Assembly (NCBI GenBank): GCA_036897485.1
Contig: JAYMTF010001916.1
Location: forward strand, 1 to 20,615
Length of the DNA: 20,615 bases
Source: Pelargonium nanum
Lineage: Eukaryota > Streptophyta > Magnoliopsida > Geraniales > Geraniaceae
Direction of reading: 5' to 3'
Shown: piece after piece, positions 11,058-19,000 of the stretch
Numbering within the stretch: position 1 is the first letter of the stretch
How the letters are laid out: every line of letters begins with the position of its first letter
The notes under the pieces: model-generated
Database searches by the model: none
Told to the model about the DNA's origin: nothing
The model's input: only the letters and a program-made list of their open reading frames with translations
Position numbers and translations under genes: made by a program

Positions 11058-11205
11058 ACCTTAACAATGTGTTGTGATGAGATTCGTAACGAGTTGACAT
11101 AAGTTTTTCTCAACAAATTACTACTTCTTCAAGCTTAAAATTAAAATAACTATGGAGGTTTTGGAATTTTGTGTGAGGATTTGGAGAGAGTTTTTTTTAT
11201 ATAGA
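11058..11205 (-). pseudogene. orphan gene 5' end: TATA, leader, short ATG exon, GT donor
   Basis: On the minus strand CTCTATATAAAA (about 11195-11206) is followed at the right distance by a C/A-rich leader. An ATG at 11100-11098 then opens 13 codons plus two bases (M-S-T-R-Y-E-S-H-H-N-T-L-L), ending at TTAAG|GTATTTG with GT at 11059-11058. The roughly 350 bp beyond, T-rich in the sense direction, look like a plant first intron. No second exon is recognisable down to the kinase gene. It may be a truncated gene, a captured promoter fragment, or a long non-coding RNA. The call rests on arrangement only; I do not recognise the peptide. Confidence 0.4.
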
Positions 11206-11209
11206 GAAA

Positions 11210-12180
11210 ATGTGTGCAAAGTTGATGGGCTTGTTATTGGAAGGTTCGAGATTAAGTTTGAGAAGAAGCAAATTCCACTTCGTCCCTAAGTTTTTTTTAA
11301 ATGTGCACAATCTTGTGGCCTCAAATTGTACATTACCAAGAAAGAATGAAAAAATATATATATAAAATAATATAGCAAGTGAAAATTTTACTTGGTAGTA
11401 ACATTAAATTTTGATTTCAAATTAATTCATTCAACAACAACAAAGAGGGTTTCTATCTTTTTTTGAAAATGAACATCAACAAAAAGGGTTAACTGCACTA
11501 GATAATGATGATTTTAGTTGAGTTTAACCTGGTATAAATTTGATTCTTTTTAGAATAGAAAAACTAATTTGACCTATTTTTTACCATGCATAATTAGTTT
11601 AATTTTGTTGAATAGAAAAAAATACTTGTGTAGTTTTTTTTTTTTTTTATAACAAACTTGTATTGTTAAATTAATTAATTGAGATTTGATATATATTTCT
11701 TTTCATATGGGTTTTGGATAAGAGAAGAAACTTGTAGTCGACATAAAATACAAATATAATTGATTATGTTTCCAGTCATTGGTCCACATTGCTAAAAGAA
11801 TAGATTGAACAACTAAATGAAAAGGACCACATATAGTTTGAGATTAATTTAATGTTAACAAATAAAACCCTCATATTGCATGTTATTCAAGAGTTTAGCA
11901 CAATTTATTATAAAATCACACCTTATTAAATTAATAAATTTCATTAAAGGGGAAAATTACTAATAATTAATACTCTTGTACGTTTATGGTTTATCTACGT
12001 AACTCATAAAAGAATCTCCAAAATATCTCCAGATTTTTTTTGCTGTGAGAGAATAGTCTATAAAACAAGAAAAAGAAAACAAATTGAAAAGGCTAATAAT
12101 AGTATTTTTGGTTCATCACAGTTCACAATTCACATGTATTGTGAAAAAGTTTCCCGGAAAATTTAAAAATAGGGAATAAA
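11210..12180. other. AT-rich spacer between divergent promoters
   Basis: No coding or RNA gene is seen. It holds a T-run (11635-11648) and poly-A/T tracts, and separates the orphan minus-strand 5' end from the plus-strand membrane-protein gene. TATAAAAC at about 12059-12066 could be a TATA box for the latter, but then the leader would include an extra ATG near 12133. Confidence 0.45.
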
Positions 12181-12189
12181 CCCGCCAAA

Positions 12190-12657
12190 CCCAACCGTCG
12201 GGCACACATCTCCATAAACCTCCAACTGTCACTGTGACTTCCTCTGAACTAAGGCCTCTCTGTCTCCTTACATCTCCAATCCCAATTCCAGATCAGATTC
12301 TCTCCCTCGAAACTACCAAGCACACGTTTGTTCCAATCTCCATGTTCCACTTTTCTTTAAAATCATCCGATTCGGGCTCTTTTCACCATTCCAGCAACGT
12401 GCCAAATCCTCTGTTCAGGTGAGTTTCCTATTCAAATCCGATATGGGTTCTTCAATTCTAATCAAATTCGTATCTGGGTTGTGATTAAAATTGCAAATTG
12501 TTGCGTCTCTGTGGTCTCTCTGATAAGGGTTTATCTGGGTTTCTGGGAATTCTTAGTTTTAATTTGCAATAGGGTTTGTTCTTCACTGTTCATAGTTGAT
12601 AATATGGGTTTTGGGGTTAATTAATCCTGATTTTGGTTATTTTGTGGCTGGACTCAG
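12190..12657 (+). other. non-coding first exon and 5'UTR intron of the four-helix membrane-protein gene
   Basis: A C/T-rich leader exon (start uncertain, about 12190) ends at TTCAG|GTGAGT (last base 12418). The 239-bp intron 12419-12657 is T-rich, with GGGTTT repeats typical of plant leader introns. It ends in GACTCAG, 12 bases before the main ATG. Both splice sites match consensus well. Confidence 0.7.
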
Positions 12658-12670
12658 GATCTTGAATTGA
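12342..12670 (+). promoter_or_regulatory. 29-codon upstream ORF ending on the main start codon (TGATG)
   Basis: The first ATG of the predicted leader exon (12342) runs 25 codons plus two bases to the donor at 12418. Across the splice it continues AGG-ATC-TTG-AAT and stops at TGA 12668-12670, sharing its last A with the main ATG 12670-12672. No other ATG lies between 12190 and 12342. Both start contexts are weak at -3. Such stop-start overlap can permit reinitiation, though in plants this is not assured. Confidence 0.5.
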
Positions 12671-13104
12671 TGGAGCTCACTATGTTCTCTGTTATATGCA
12701 TTCTGCATTCTTTGGTGACTGTAACATGTGGTTCATTGATAATGTTTTGTCTTAAAGAGATCTCTGTGTTGGGGCATGGCACTGAAACAGCTATGAAACT
12801 GTCTGGATCAACCCCGCACGATGATTTGTTAATCGAGATCTCCAATTCGTTTGCGGGTTTGCTTCTGTTTGTGATTGGGCTGTTGCTGTTCATGGTGGCA
12901 TTTGTGAAGGACAGAGAGTTTCAGAGCTTCTTTGCAAAGGGTTGTGTTGTTGTTCATGTTGCAATGGCTGTTTGGAGGGTGTGTTTTGAGAGAAAGCTTG
13001 AGGATCTTGCTTGGGCCTGGCCTAGGCAAGTTGTAGGGGATTGTGCTTTGGCACTGTCATGGGTGTTTTTTCTACTGCATTCATGGGGAGAGAAGTATGA
13101 TTGA
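12670..13104 (+). CDS. conserved plant four-transmembrane protein, function unknown
   Basis: A 144-residue protein wholly within exon 2. The first in-frame ATG is 12670; a TTG just upstream is not a plausible plant start. Hydrophobic segments lie at about 5-27, 61-79, 88-106 and 121-138. Between TM1 and TM2 is a polar loop with GHGTETAMKLSGSTPHDDLL (36-55). Between TM2 and TM3 is VKDREFQSFFAKG, and the tail is HSWGEKYD. From memory these loop motifs and the length match a plant-wide family annotated only as a transmembrane or DUF protein; I am not certain of the DUF number. There is no cleavable signal peptide pattern, as TM1 is probably an anchor. No catalytic motif is visible. It is likely an integral endomembrane or plasma-membrane protein, but that is inference. 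The gene has one leader intron. A tRNA lies downstream on the other strand. Confidence 0.85.
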   Translation: MELTMFSVICILHSLVTVTCGSLIMFCLKEISVLGHGTETAMKLSGSTPHDDLLIEISNSFAGLLLFVIGLLLFMVAFVKDREFQSFFAKGCVVVHVAMAVWRVCFERKLEDLAWAWPRQVVGDCALALSWVFFLLHSWGEKYD

Positions 13105-13381
13105 AGGTTATGGGATTAATTTGGTGCTGAAATAGGTGAATTGCTACTGAGACACAATGGGATTAGTATGTACATACATATATGCTTTGTCCATTATGAT
13201 GTTGCAGAGTGAACTTGCTGTAAATGTTGAAGTGTCCTTGATTTGGCAATGAATACATAGCTCTCTTAACTGCTTTTGTGCTCTTCACGTTGAAACCAAG
13301 CCCTTGAGGCATGAGACCTTCAACACTTGAAGCCTTAAAAATTGAAGCAAAAACAGTCAAAAATCAAAATGATGAAAAAAA
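13105..13381 (+). other. 3'UTR of the four-helix membrane-protein gene and short spacer
   Basis: This follows the TGA at 13104. A near-consensus signal AATGAATACA lies near 13250, and a perfect AATAAA only at 13495-13500, beyond the tRNA. If the latter were used, the mRNA would carry the tRNA in antisense. No coding frame is convincing here. Confidence 0.4.
13374..13381 (-). terminator. Pol III oligo-T terminator of tRNA-Leu
   Basis: Seven consecutive T on the minus strand begin immediately after the discriminator base of the tRNA, which is sufficient for RNA polymerase III release. Confidence 0.85.
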
Positions 13382-13465
13382 TGTCAGAAGTGGGATTTGA
13401 ACCCACGCCCTCGTTAGAGGACCAGAACTTGAGTCTGGCGCCTTAGACCACTCGGCCATCCTGAC
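13382..13465 (-). tRNA. tRNA-Leu (anticodon CAA)
   Basis: The 84-nt minus-strand sequence folds as a class II tRNA. The acceptor arm GTCAGGA/TTCTGAC has discriminator A. The D-arm region contains the A box TGGCCGAGTGG. The anticodon arm is CCAGA-CTCAAGT-TCTGG, with CAA at loop positions 34-36. There is a long 15-nt variable arm, and the T arm GTGGG-TTCAAAT-CCCAC carries the B box GGTTCAAATCC. Seven T follow directly after the gene (plus-strand A run 13375-13381), a Pol III terminator. There is no intron, as I recall for plant tRNA-Leu(CAA). It decodes UUG in the cytosol and points towards the membrane-protein gene upstream. Confidence 0.96.
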
Positions 13466-15200
13466 TGAGTGGTCTATTGGTGCAATAATTTATAAATAAA
13501 CATCTTGAAACCATGTGTAACCTGAGGCATAAGTGAGGTCTATTATGGAGTAGTTGTTGGGTATGTTGAGTTGAAAAGTCATCATGTGCTTGAGTGAGCA
13601 TTTTGTCTCTGTTTGTAGATCACATTAATGTGGTGGGCTTTGTGATTGAGCCATTCATTGTCTTTTGATGTTGTGATTCCAATCTAGGGCCATAAAGAAT
13701 GAGCCCAATATTTGACTTGGTTCAAATCAGTATGGTCTTTGTGGATATATTGGGTTAAAAAGGAGGATTGATAGTGTATAAGTTCTCATTTCTTTGGAAG
13801 AAAAAAATAAAACCTTGGTTTGGTTGGACAAGTCCACCACTAACTATACTGAACTTTCCACTTCAACTAGTTGTTTCAAGCTATATATATTATAGAAAAG
13901 ATGCATCCAATTGGGAATTGAATATGTAACCAACCAAATGGGGTGGTTTTAGACTTGGAACATTAGGCCAAATCATCTAAAAAGACAACTTATTTGAATT
14001 GAACCCATCCCTTATTGTACTAGTCTACTCTTGCAACCTAAATGGTCCTTGTGCTATAAGTTGTACAATTAGGTAGCCAACTCTATATGCCTAATTACAT
14101 AACTATGGTCACATTTATGAAAAAGATAAAAACAAGAAGAGTTAACTCTATTTTTTAAAATATTATATAGTGTGATATAGTTATTAGTGTTTGATGCACA
14201 TGTGAAAATTTTATATTGGACCACTTGTAATGCAAGCATATAAAACTTTAGTGAGATGAGGCCAAAACTGCCTAAAAAGAAATGGAATTGGGAAACCAAA
14301 TTGAAATGTAAAGAAACAAGTCAATAAACATAGAGAGAGGAGAATCTGGAAAGAGGTTAAAAGAATGGCACCAAACCAATGAATGTGCTTTTGATTATGA
14401 TTTTTCATTACTCAAACCAAAGCTGTAAAGCTAAAGCCCAACATAACAAAGGAACCAAACTTGGACAACAACCGTAAAGCATGGGCTTACTTATATATTC
14501 ATATAGATCCAACCTCAACAACATCACCACCCTCGCCACTCTCCTTGCCTAGCGCGTACACAACTACCAAAATATTAGGAAAGGTTAACTGTATCAAAAT
14601 TCACAAGACCACGTAAAATCTTATAATTTGACTTGAACTTGTTGTAGTATGTCACTCTCTAACACTATTTGATTCTAATTCTTCTCTTGGATGACTGTTG
14701 TTTCTTCCACCTAAAACTCTTTTACACATGCACACTTAATCACACCGAGCGCATTGATCTCATCCAATCTGCAAAGCTAGATCAATTTATAGTGCATTAG
14801 ACTTGACCTCATCCTCTTGAAACTCTGAGTCCACAACCTATTTAAATGTATCATGATCAACAACGCCTTGACACAACTGACTTCTGCCCCTCCTTCTCAT
14901 AAACGTTGATCACTAAGCCAACACCATCCCATAAAATATCTCCAAAGAAAACTGACACAAATCTATAACAACAAAAAAATAACATAAATGTTTGCCAACA
15001 TGACAATAGCTCGTTAACCTAGAGAACCCATTTTCGAAACCCTTAAAACCCCTAGTATTTTAGTCTAACATACAAATTAACATGGCTTTTAATCTTTAAT
15101 AACTTAATTAATGTGCTCCTAAACAATTACTTAAGACAGCTAACTAGTATAATCAATCCACGACCTATAATCATAGATGTTTGTATTGAATAGTAGTAAA
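13466..15200. other. AT-rich intergenic spacer
   Basis: No coding frame, RNA gene or clear element is recognised over 1.7 kb. Between 14430 and 14570 there is a promoter-like run (ACTTATATATTCATATAG, then a CA/CT-rich stretch with CACCACCCTCGCCACTCTCC), but no reading frame follows. Two overlapping minus-strand frames at 14069-14408 look like AT-rich chance ORFs. Confidence 0.45.
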
Positions 15201-15208
15201 CAGTGAAC

Positions 15209-15226
15209 CACGCGCGAAAACGCGTG
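15209..15226. promoter_or_regulatory. CGCG-box inverted repeat upstream of the 169-residue membrane-protein gene
   Basis: CACGCG-CGAAAA-CGCGTG: two 6-bp arms around a 6-bp spacer, about 200 bp before the ATG at 15422. ACGCGC and ACGCGT fit the CGCG box bound by calmodulin-binding CAMTA factors. In an AT-rich spacer, clustered CpG of this kind stands out. Binding is inferred only. Confidence 0.4.
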
Positions 15227-15421
15227 AAAGCCACATCATGTCTGATAATATCTATTCTGGTTAATATATTGCTGATGGCTTCCGAGAGAGTGAGTGGAAG
15301 GCTACCAAAATAATATTTTCACCAAAAAAAGAAAAAAACACAAAACTCCACCTTAAGTTAACTCCTAAAACAACAACCTTTTTTTTTACAGAGAAATCAA
15401 AACAAACGAAGCTGCTCTCCA

Positions 15422-15931
15422 ATGGCAGATTCCACCATGTTTGAAGAAAACGGAACCACCCCATCATCATACAAGTTGCTTCTGAGAATCATGAGCAAGA
15501 GGAGGACTTGGGTCTGTCTCTTCGTCCTCGTCTACGCCATCATCTTGTCCTCTTCTTGGAACCTCCTCAGCTCCATTCTCTCTTGGTACAAGCTTCAAGC
15601 CCAATTGCCTGCTCCTAATTCTTCATCGCCTTCGTACGGGTGGCCGGCGATTTACGCCTCCGTGCTTCTCGGCGCGGTTTTTGGGCTGGTCTCCATGGTT
15701 GCGGCGCTGGCGGTGGTGCTGCCGGCGACGCTGGTGACGTGGATCACGGTGGTGGTGATGCTGGCTTTCTTCGGGAAGCCCAAGAAGGCTCTGGTGGTTG
15801 AGGGCAGGAAGATCACTAGAGAGATTGTTGGGTTTGTGTTCAAGATTTTGTTGAGGGAAGGCAATTTTGTGGCTGCGATTTGTGCTGTTTTGGGATATTT
15901 TTTGCTTGTTAGAAGGAGCTATGGAGATTGA
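15422..15931 (+). CDS. small plant transmembrane protein, function unknown
   Basis: A single-exon frame of 169 residues from ATG 15422 to TGA 15929-15931, with context CCAATGG. The N-terminal 28 residues are soluble and basic near the membrane (RIMSKRRTW). Hydrophobic segments lie at about 30-52, 74-96, 98-118 and 147-163. A sequon NSS sits at 66-68 in the first loop, and a charged loop (119-146: GKPKKALVVEGRKITREIVG...) lies between TM3 and TM4. The C-terminus is RRSYGD. No enzyme motif or named domain is recognised. I recall similar plant proteins listed only as transmembrane proteins. The middle of the frame (about 15620-15800) is rich in G/C third positions, unlike its AT-rich surroundings, which supports a real coding region. 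The frame on the opposite strand is a shadow. A splice-like acceptor in the leader (TTTTTTTTACAG, AG 15390-15391) hints at a 5'UTR intron, which I could not confirm. Confidence 0.85.
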   Translation: MADSTMFEENGTTPSSYKLLLRIMSKRRTWVCLFVLVYAIILSSSWNLLSSILSWYKLQAQLPAPNSSSPSYGWPAIYASVLLGAVFGLVSMVAALAVVLPATLVTWITVVVMLAFFGKPKKALVVEGRKITREIVGFVFKILLREGNFVAAICAVLGYFLLVRRSYGD

Positions 15932-16290
15932 TTGGAAAATTCTCAACTTTTTATTTATTTTTTAAATTGACTGTGATGTTGGGAATTTTAGGAGATTAGG
16001 GCTTAGATTAGGATTTGGGAAAGTGGGTTTCTTGTGCTGAGGGAGATGTTTAACCGTTAGTTTTATATTTTCTTGGGTTTTTGTTTGTGTATGATGTTTA
16101 TTTGTGGATTAATTTGATGGTGTTTTTGCTTCAATCATTGGTGGCAGAGGTTGTTTTGCAGATGTCTTCTCTGAAGGAGAATATGATAAAAATGTAGGAC
16201 TTGTGTATTCTGGTAAAATCAATGGAACAGTGTTGTAATTTACAATATTCATAAAATAAATTCAATACCACAGTGTTGCATGCTGCATGT
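15932..16290 (+). other. 3'UTR of the 169-residue membrane-protein gene with AATAAA signal
   Basis: A T/G-rich sequence typical of plant 3'UTRs follows the stop. TTGTAATTTAC precedes a perfect AATAAA at 16255-16260, so cleavage would fall about 15-30 bp later and give a 3'UTR of roughly 350 nt. Confidence 0.5.
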
Positions 16291-16814
16291 AGATCAATTC
16301 TTTATGAAGATTATTTCTAGTGAACTTAGCTATGTCAACACCTACAAAATTATGGCCTTCAAGAATGTATGGCTTTGAGAATTCCAATAATTAGTTTAAT
16401 CTTATCCAATTTGTAATCCCTATTCTAGCAAATGACAACTTTTATCACTCCAATCAGATTAATTCTTTAGAAATTAGTATTAACAATTTGTGTTAACAAT
16501 TTGTGAGTGAAGATCTAGCTCTGTGCAGAACAAACAAATTACAAAAGTCGATAATGGAGGCTTATTTAGGAGGATATATATTTTTAAAATAGTTAGGTGG
16601 AAATAGGAGAAGAGTATTTGTAATTGTAGGGCGTGGTTGACGAGTTGAGTCTTGACACCCACAATTAAAGGCTCAGGAATCAAACAACTAACCATCAAAA
16701 GTCCAGTGGGCCACCATGGCTTCTCAAAGTTATGGTCTGGTGGGCCCGTATTTTGGGGCCCTTTCAAAGATGTTGACAGTCTTCAGTTTATTAGGCTTCC
16801 TTATGAAGGTGGCA
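16291..16814. other. intergenic spacer with clustered GGGCC motifs
   Basis: Mostly AT-rich, with no gene recognised. Within 16707-16761 there are TGGGCC (16707), TGGGCCC (16741) and GGGGCCC (16755), which fit the site II elements bound by TCP factors. No coding exon follows; a repeat-like segment does. Confidence 0.4.
16480..16505. repeat. 13-bp tandem repeat, two copies
   Basis: TTAACAATTTGTG occurs twice head to tail (16480-16492, 16493-16505) with no mismatch. It is probably slippage, with no link to a gene. Confidence 0.9.
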
Positions 16815-17130
16815 TTTCATGCCGTGACACGACACACAATTCGAAATTAGCGTATTTGAATTTGTACATTACAATCGTGATGCACCTTCAAAACACACAC
16901 TTCTTGTTGAATACACCCAACTCAAACACTGAGGGTATAATTATAAACTAATTATAATAACGTGTTAAACGTGTTGAATAGTATCATGATGTCAATTGCG
17001 TTGATTCTATCAAGTAAAATATGTTGGGTTGTGTTCGTATCAGTCTTATTGTGTTGTGTCAATACATCTTATTTATTTTTCGTGTTCGTGTTTAATGTTT
17101 ATAATAATACCGTGTTCGTGTTGAATCATG
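16815..17130. mobile_element. GTGTTCGTGTT-rich dispersed repeat, probable DNA-transposon/MITE remnant
   Basis: The segment starts with CCGTGACACGACACACAA and ends with CCGTGTTCGTGTTGAATC. In between are ACGTGTTAAACGTGTTG, TTGTGTTGTGTC and CGTGTTCGTGTTTAATG. The ACGAC/CGTGT words at the two ends are inverted relative to each other, as in terminal inverted repeats. I remember similar CGTGTCGTGTT-type repeats from several plant genomes. The plus-strand frames inside are AT-rich and have no recognisable domain. Exact ends and target duplication are not resolved. Confidence 0.42.
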
Positions 17131-18636
17131 CAAATATAAACGAAGTTCAACCCAAAAGGAATTGTCAGCTCAACTTCCTTCCTTGATCTGCCATTTCTTT
17201 TTCTTGGTTGAATATCATTCACTTGGCCTATCCTATTAACGTGTAATTAGCATTCTAGTTGAAACTTAATCAATGAGCCTTATCTTGATAGCTAAGAAAG
17301 TATTGTTGGACTGCACGTTGAAATTGTCACATCTTTTATTTATTTCACATACTATGTTTATAATCAACATTTCAAGAAAGTTTAATTTTATAATATGTCT
17401 CACTCCTGTGCAACTATATTATCTTTATATAGCGCTGATATTATTTAATAAATAACTTCTCACACATCTATTAAAATTGTACTCATTCATTTCCTTATAG
17501 ATATATAAATAAAAGAAATTCAGGTTGAATTAAATTTTAGTACGTAGTATACTAAAATAGATTTATGATAACAACAATATCATTAGGACCATAGAAAACA
17601 ACTTGGAAGTTTTCAACACAAATCGGTCACTCTTCCAAATAAGAGGATATCTAATTAATGTCAAGTTATTTGCTATTGCACTCACTATTAATGTTTGGTA
17701 GCCATATTTTCATGTGTATATATAAATTGATTCACATTACATTTTGGTACCTAAAAATTCAAAGTTGACATGAGAATATTGACAAAATGAGTTCTTTACT
17801 ATCTATTATCGATCCACCCACAAAGTTATAACGAAAATGAGGGCGTGTTAAAGTATTATATTAAAGTTTTTTTTTTTGAAGAATTTATTTTGAATTTTTT
17901 ATTGAGCTGACCCTCTAACAATTAGTATGTGATATTTAATGAGAGTTATGCGCTTATTTTTGTTCAAATTTAATATTATTGATATAATTCTTATTTTTTA
18001 AGGAGCTTTTAGTATCTATTTTGCTCCAAGACAATCATCATGATTGTTTGTAATTGAGAATTGAGAGTAATTTAGTTCAAAATTGATACAGAAGAGATTA
18101 AAATTAAACAAAAAATATATTTGTTACAAGCTTTGTTTGAAAATGGAAGGAGGTTGTGGTTGTGTGGTGGCTTACATATTTTGGTTCCAAACGTTGCCGA
18201 CAGATACATAAGCAATAATGCAGTAGACGCATCTCAAACACATGAAGCTTATCAAATCCTATCTCTTCTCAATTTTTTAATATAATTTTATTTTTGCTCT
18301 GAATCATAAAGTTTATTCCCAAATTTTTTGTTATTGAAATATGATTTTTGCAAAAACAAAATCTTATTGAGTCACCCACGAATATTAAGCACTTCAATTA
18401 TCATAGTTTTGATTAGCAGAGCAATTATTAATTTCGTCCTAACGTGAGAGTAAAGATGAATGATGAAATAGGTTGGCCATATAGACCACAAGTCACTAAT
18501 TAGTAGTTCTGGAAACTAGATGTGAGATGTTGATTGTCACCATCCAAAATAATTTCATTGTTAAAACACACATAGATATAAAAATAATGATCAACATTAA
18601 TCAACTCTTTTAAAAAAAATTCTTAAAAGAAAAAAC
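17131..18636. other. AT-rich intergenic spacer
   Basis: No gene or RNA is recognised over 1.5 kb. A short stretch near 17742-17772 (TTTTGGTACCTAAAAATTC) resembles the wording of the terminal repeat at 18637 and may be another decayed fragment. A T11 run lies near 17868-17878. Confidence 0.45.
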
Positions 18637-18780
18637 TCAATTTAGTTTATGAACTTGTAAATGTGAAGTTTATTTTGTTATTGAACTTTGTTTACTCCAA
18701 AATAGTTATTTAACTTTGTATTTTGACACGTCGTTAGTCTCTATTATATTTATCGTTAAAAACACTGATGTGGTAAACTT
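18637..18780. mobile_element. Mutator/MITE-like terminal region
   Basis: The segment reads CAATTTAGTTTATGAACTTG, then TTATTGAACTTTG, TTATTTAACTTTG, GACACGTCGTTAGTC, ATCGTTAAAAAC and GATGTGGTAAAC. This is the wording of a common plant repeat (tttagtccctgaacttt...taacgg...gatgtggca) with C-to-T style decay. Those repeats are usually terminal ends of Mutator-like elements or MITEs. No matching inverted copy was found to the right, so it is either one end only or a solo fragment. Confidence 0.45.
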
Positions 18781-18799
18781 CACCATGAATTTATGATCT

Positions 18800-19000
18800 T
18801 CTACTTCACCTCCAACATATTTTTCTTGAAGAGATTGGCTTGTTTCGTATCAGTAGAACTTTGTTCCAGCTAGTTGAGATTGTGGTGGCGATCTGATCAC
18901 ACGTTGTTGGTTCTGACGTTAGTGGTTTTCCATGATAGATGATGAGCGATTTAGCTGCTGCGTTTAAATACGAAAAGTTCGAAAACGGAATATTCAAATT
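18800..19000 (-). other. GC-richer stretch inside the Mutator-like element, 63-codon frame
   Basis: Next to the terminal region the composition becomes more balanced (TGGTGGCGATCTGATCACAC, TGAGCGATTTAGCTGCTGCG). A minus-strand frame (18997-18806) contains LNAAAKSLIIYHGKPLTSEP. I do not recognise it. It could be internal element DNA or a captured gene fragment. The frame lacks any visible domain. Confidence 0.25.

Noticed and set aside
13643..13665. TGATTGAGCC, the first ten bases of miR171
   Set aside because: The match stops after ten bases and there is no complementary arm close by.
14069..14408. Two overlapping minus-strand frames with hydrophobic runs
   Set aside because: Hydrophobicity follows from T-rich composition, and there is no start context, splice signal or motif.
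15290..15391. Possible 102-bp 5'UTR intron (AGA|GTGAGT ... TTTTTTTTACAG) before the 169-residue membrane-protein gene
   Set aside because: The splice sites are plausible, but the region also holds the likely promoter (TTAATATATT near 15261), and both cannot easily be true. Left as a note only.
15623..15946. Minus-strand frames over the 169-residue membrane-protein gene
   Set aside because: They mirror the GC-rich coding core on the other strand. The His/Arg-rich translation is a shadow.
16652..17186. Plus-strand frames of 99 and 74 codons
   Set aside because: They run through repeat-like, AT-rich sequence without domains, and the 74-codon frame is phenylalanine/valine-rich through T-richness.
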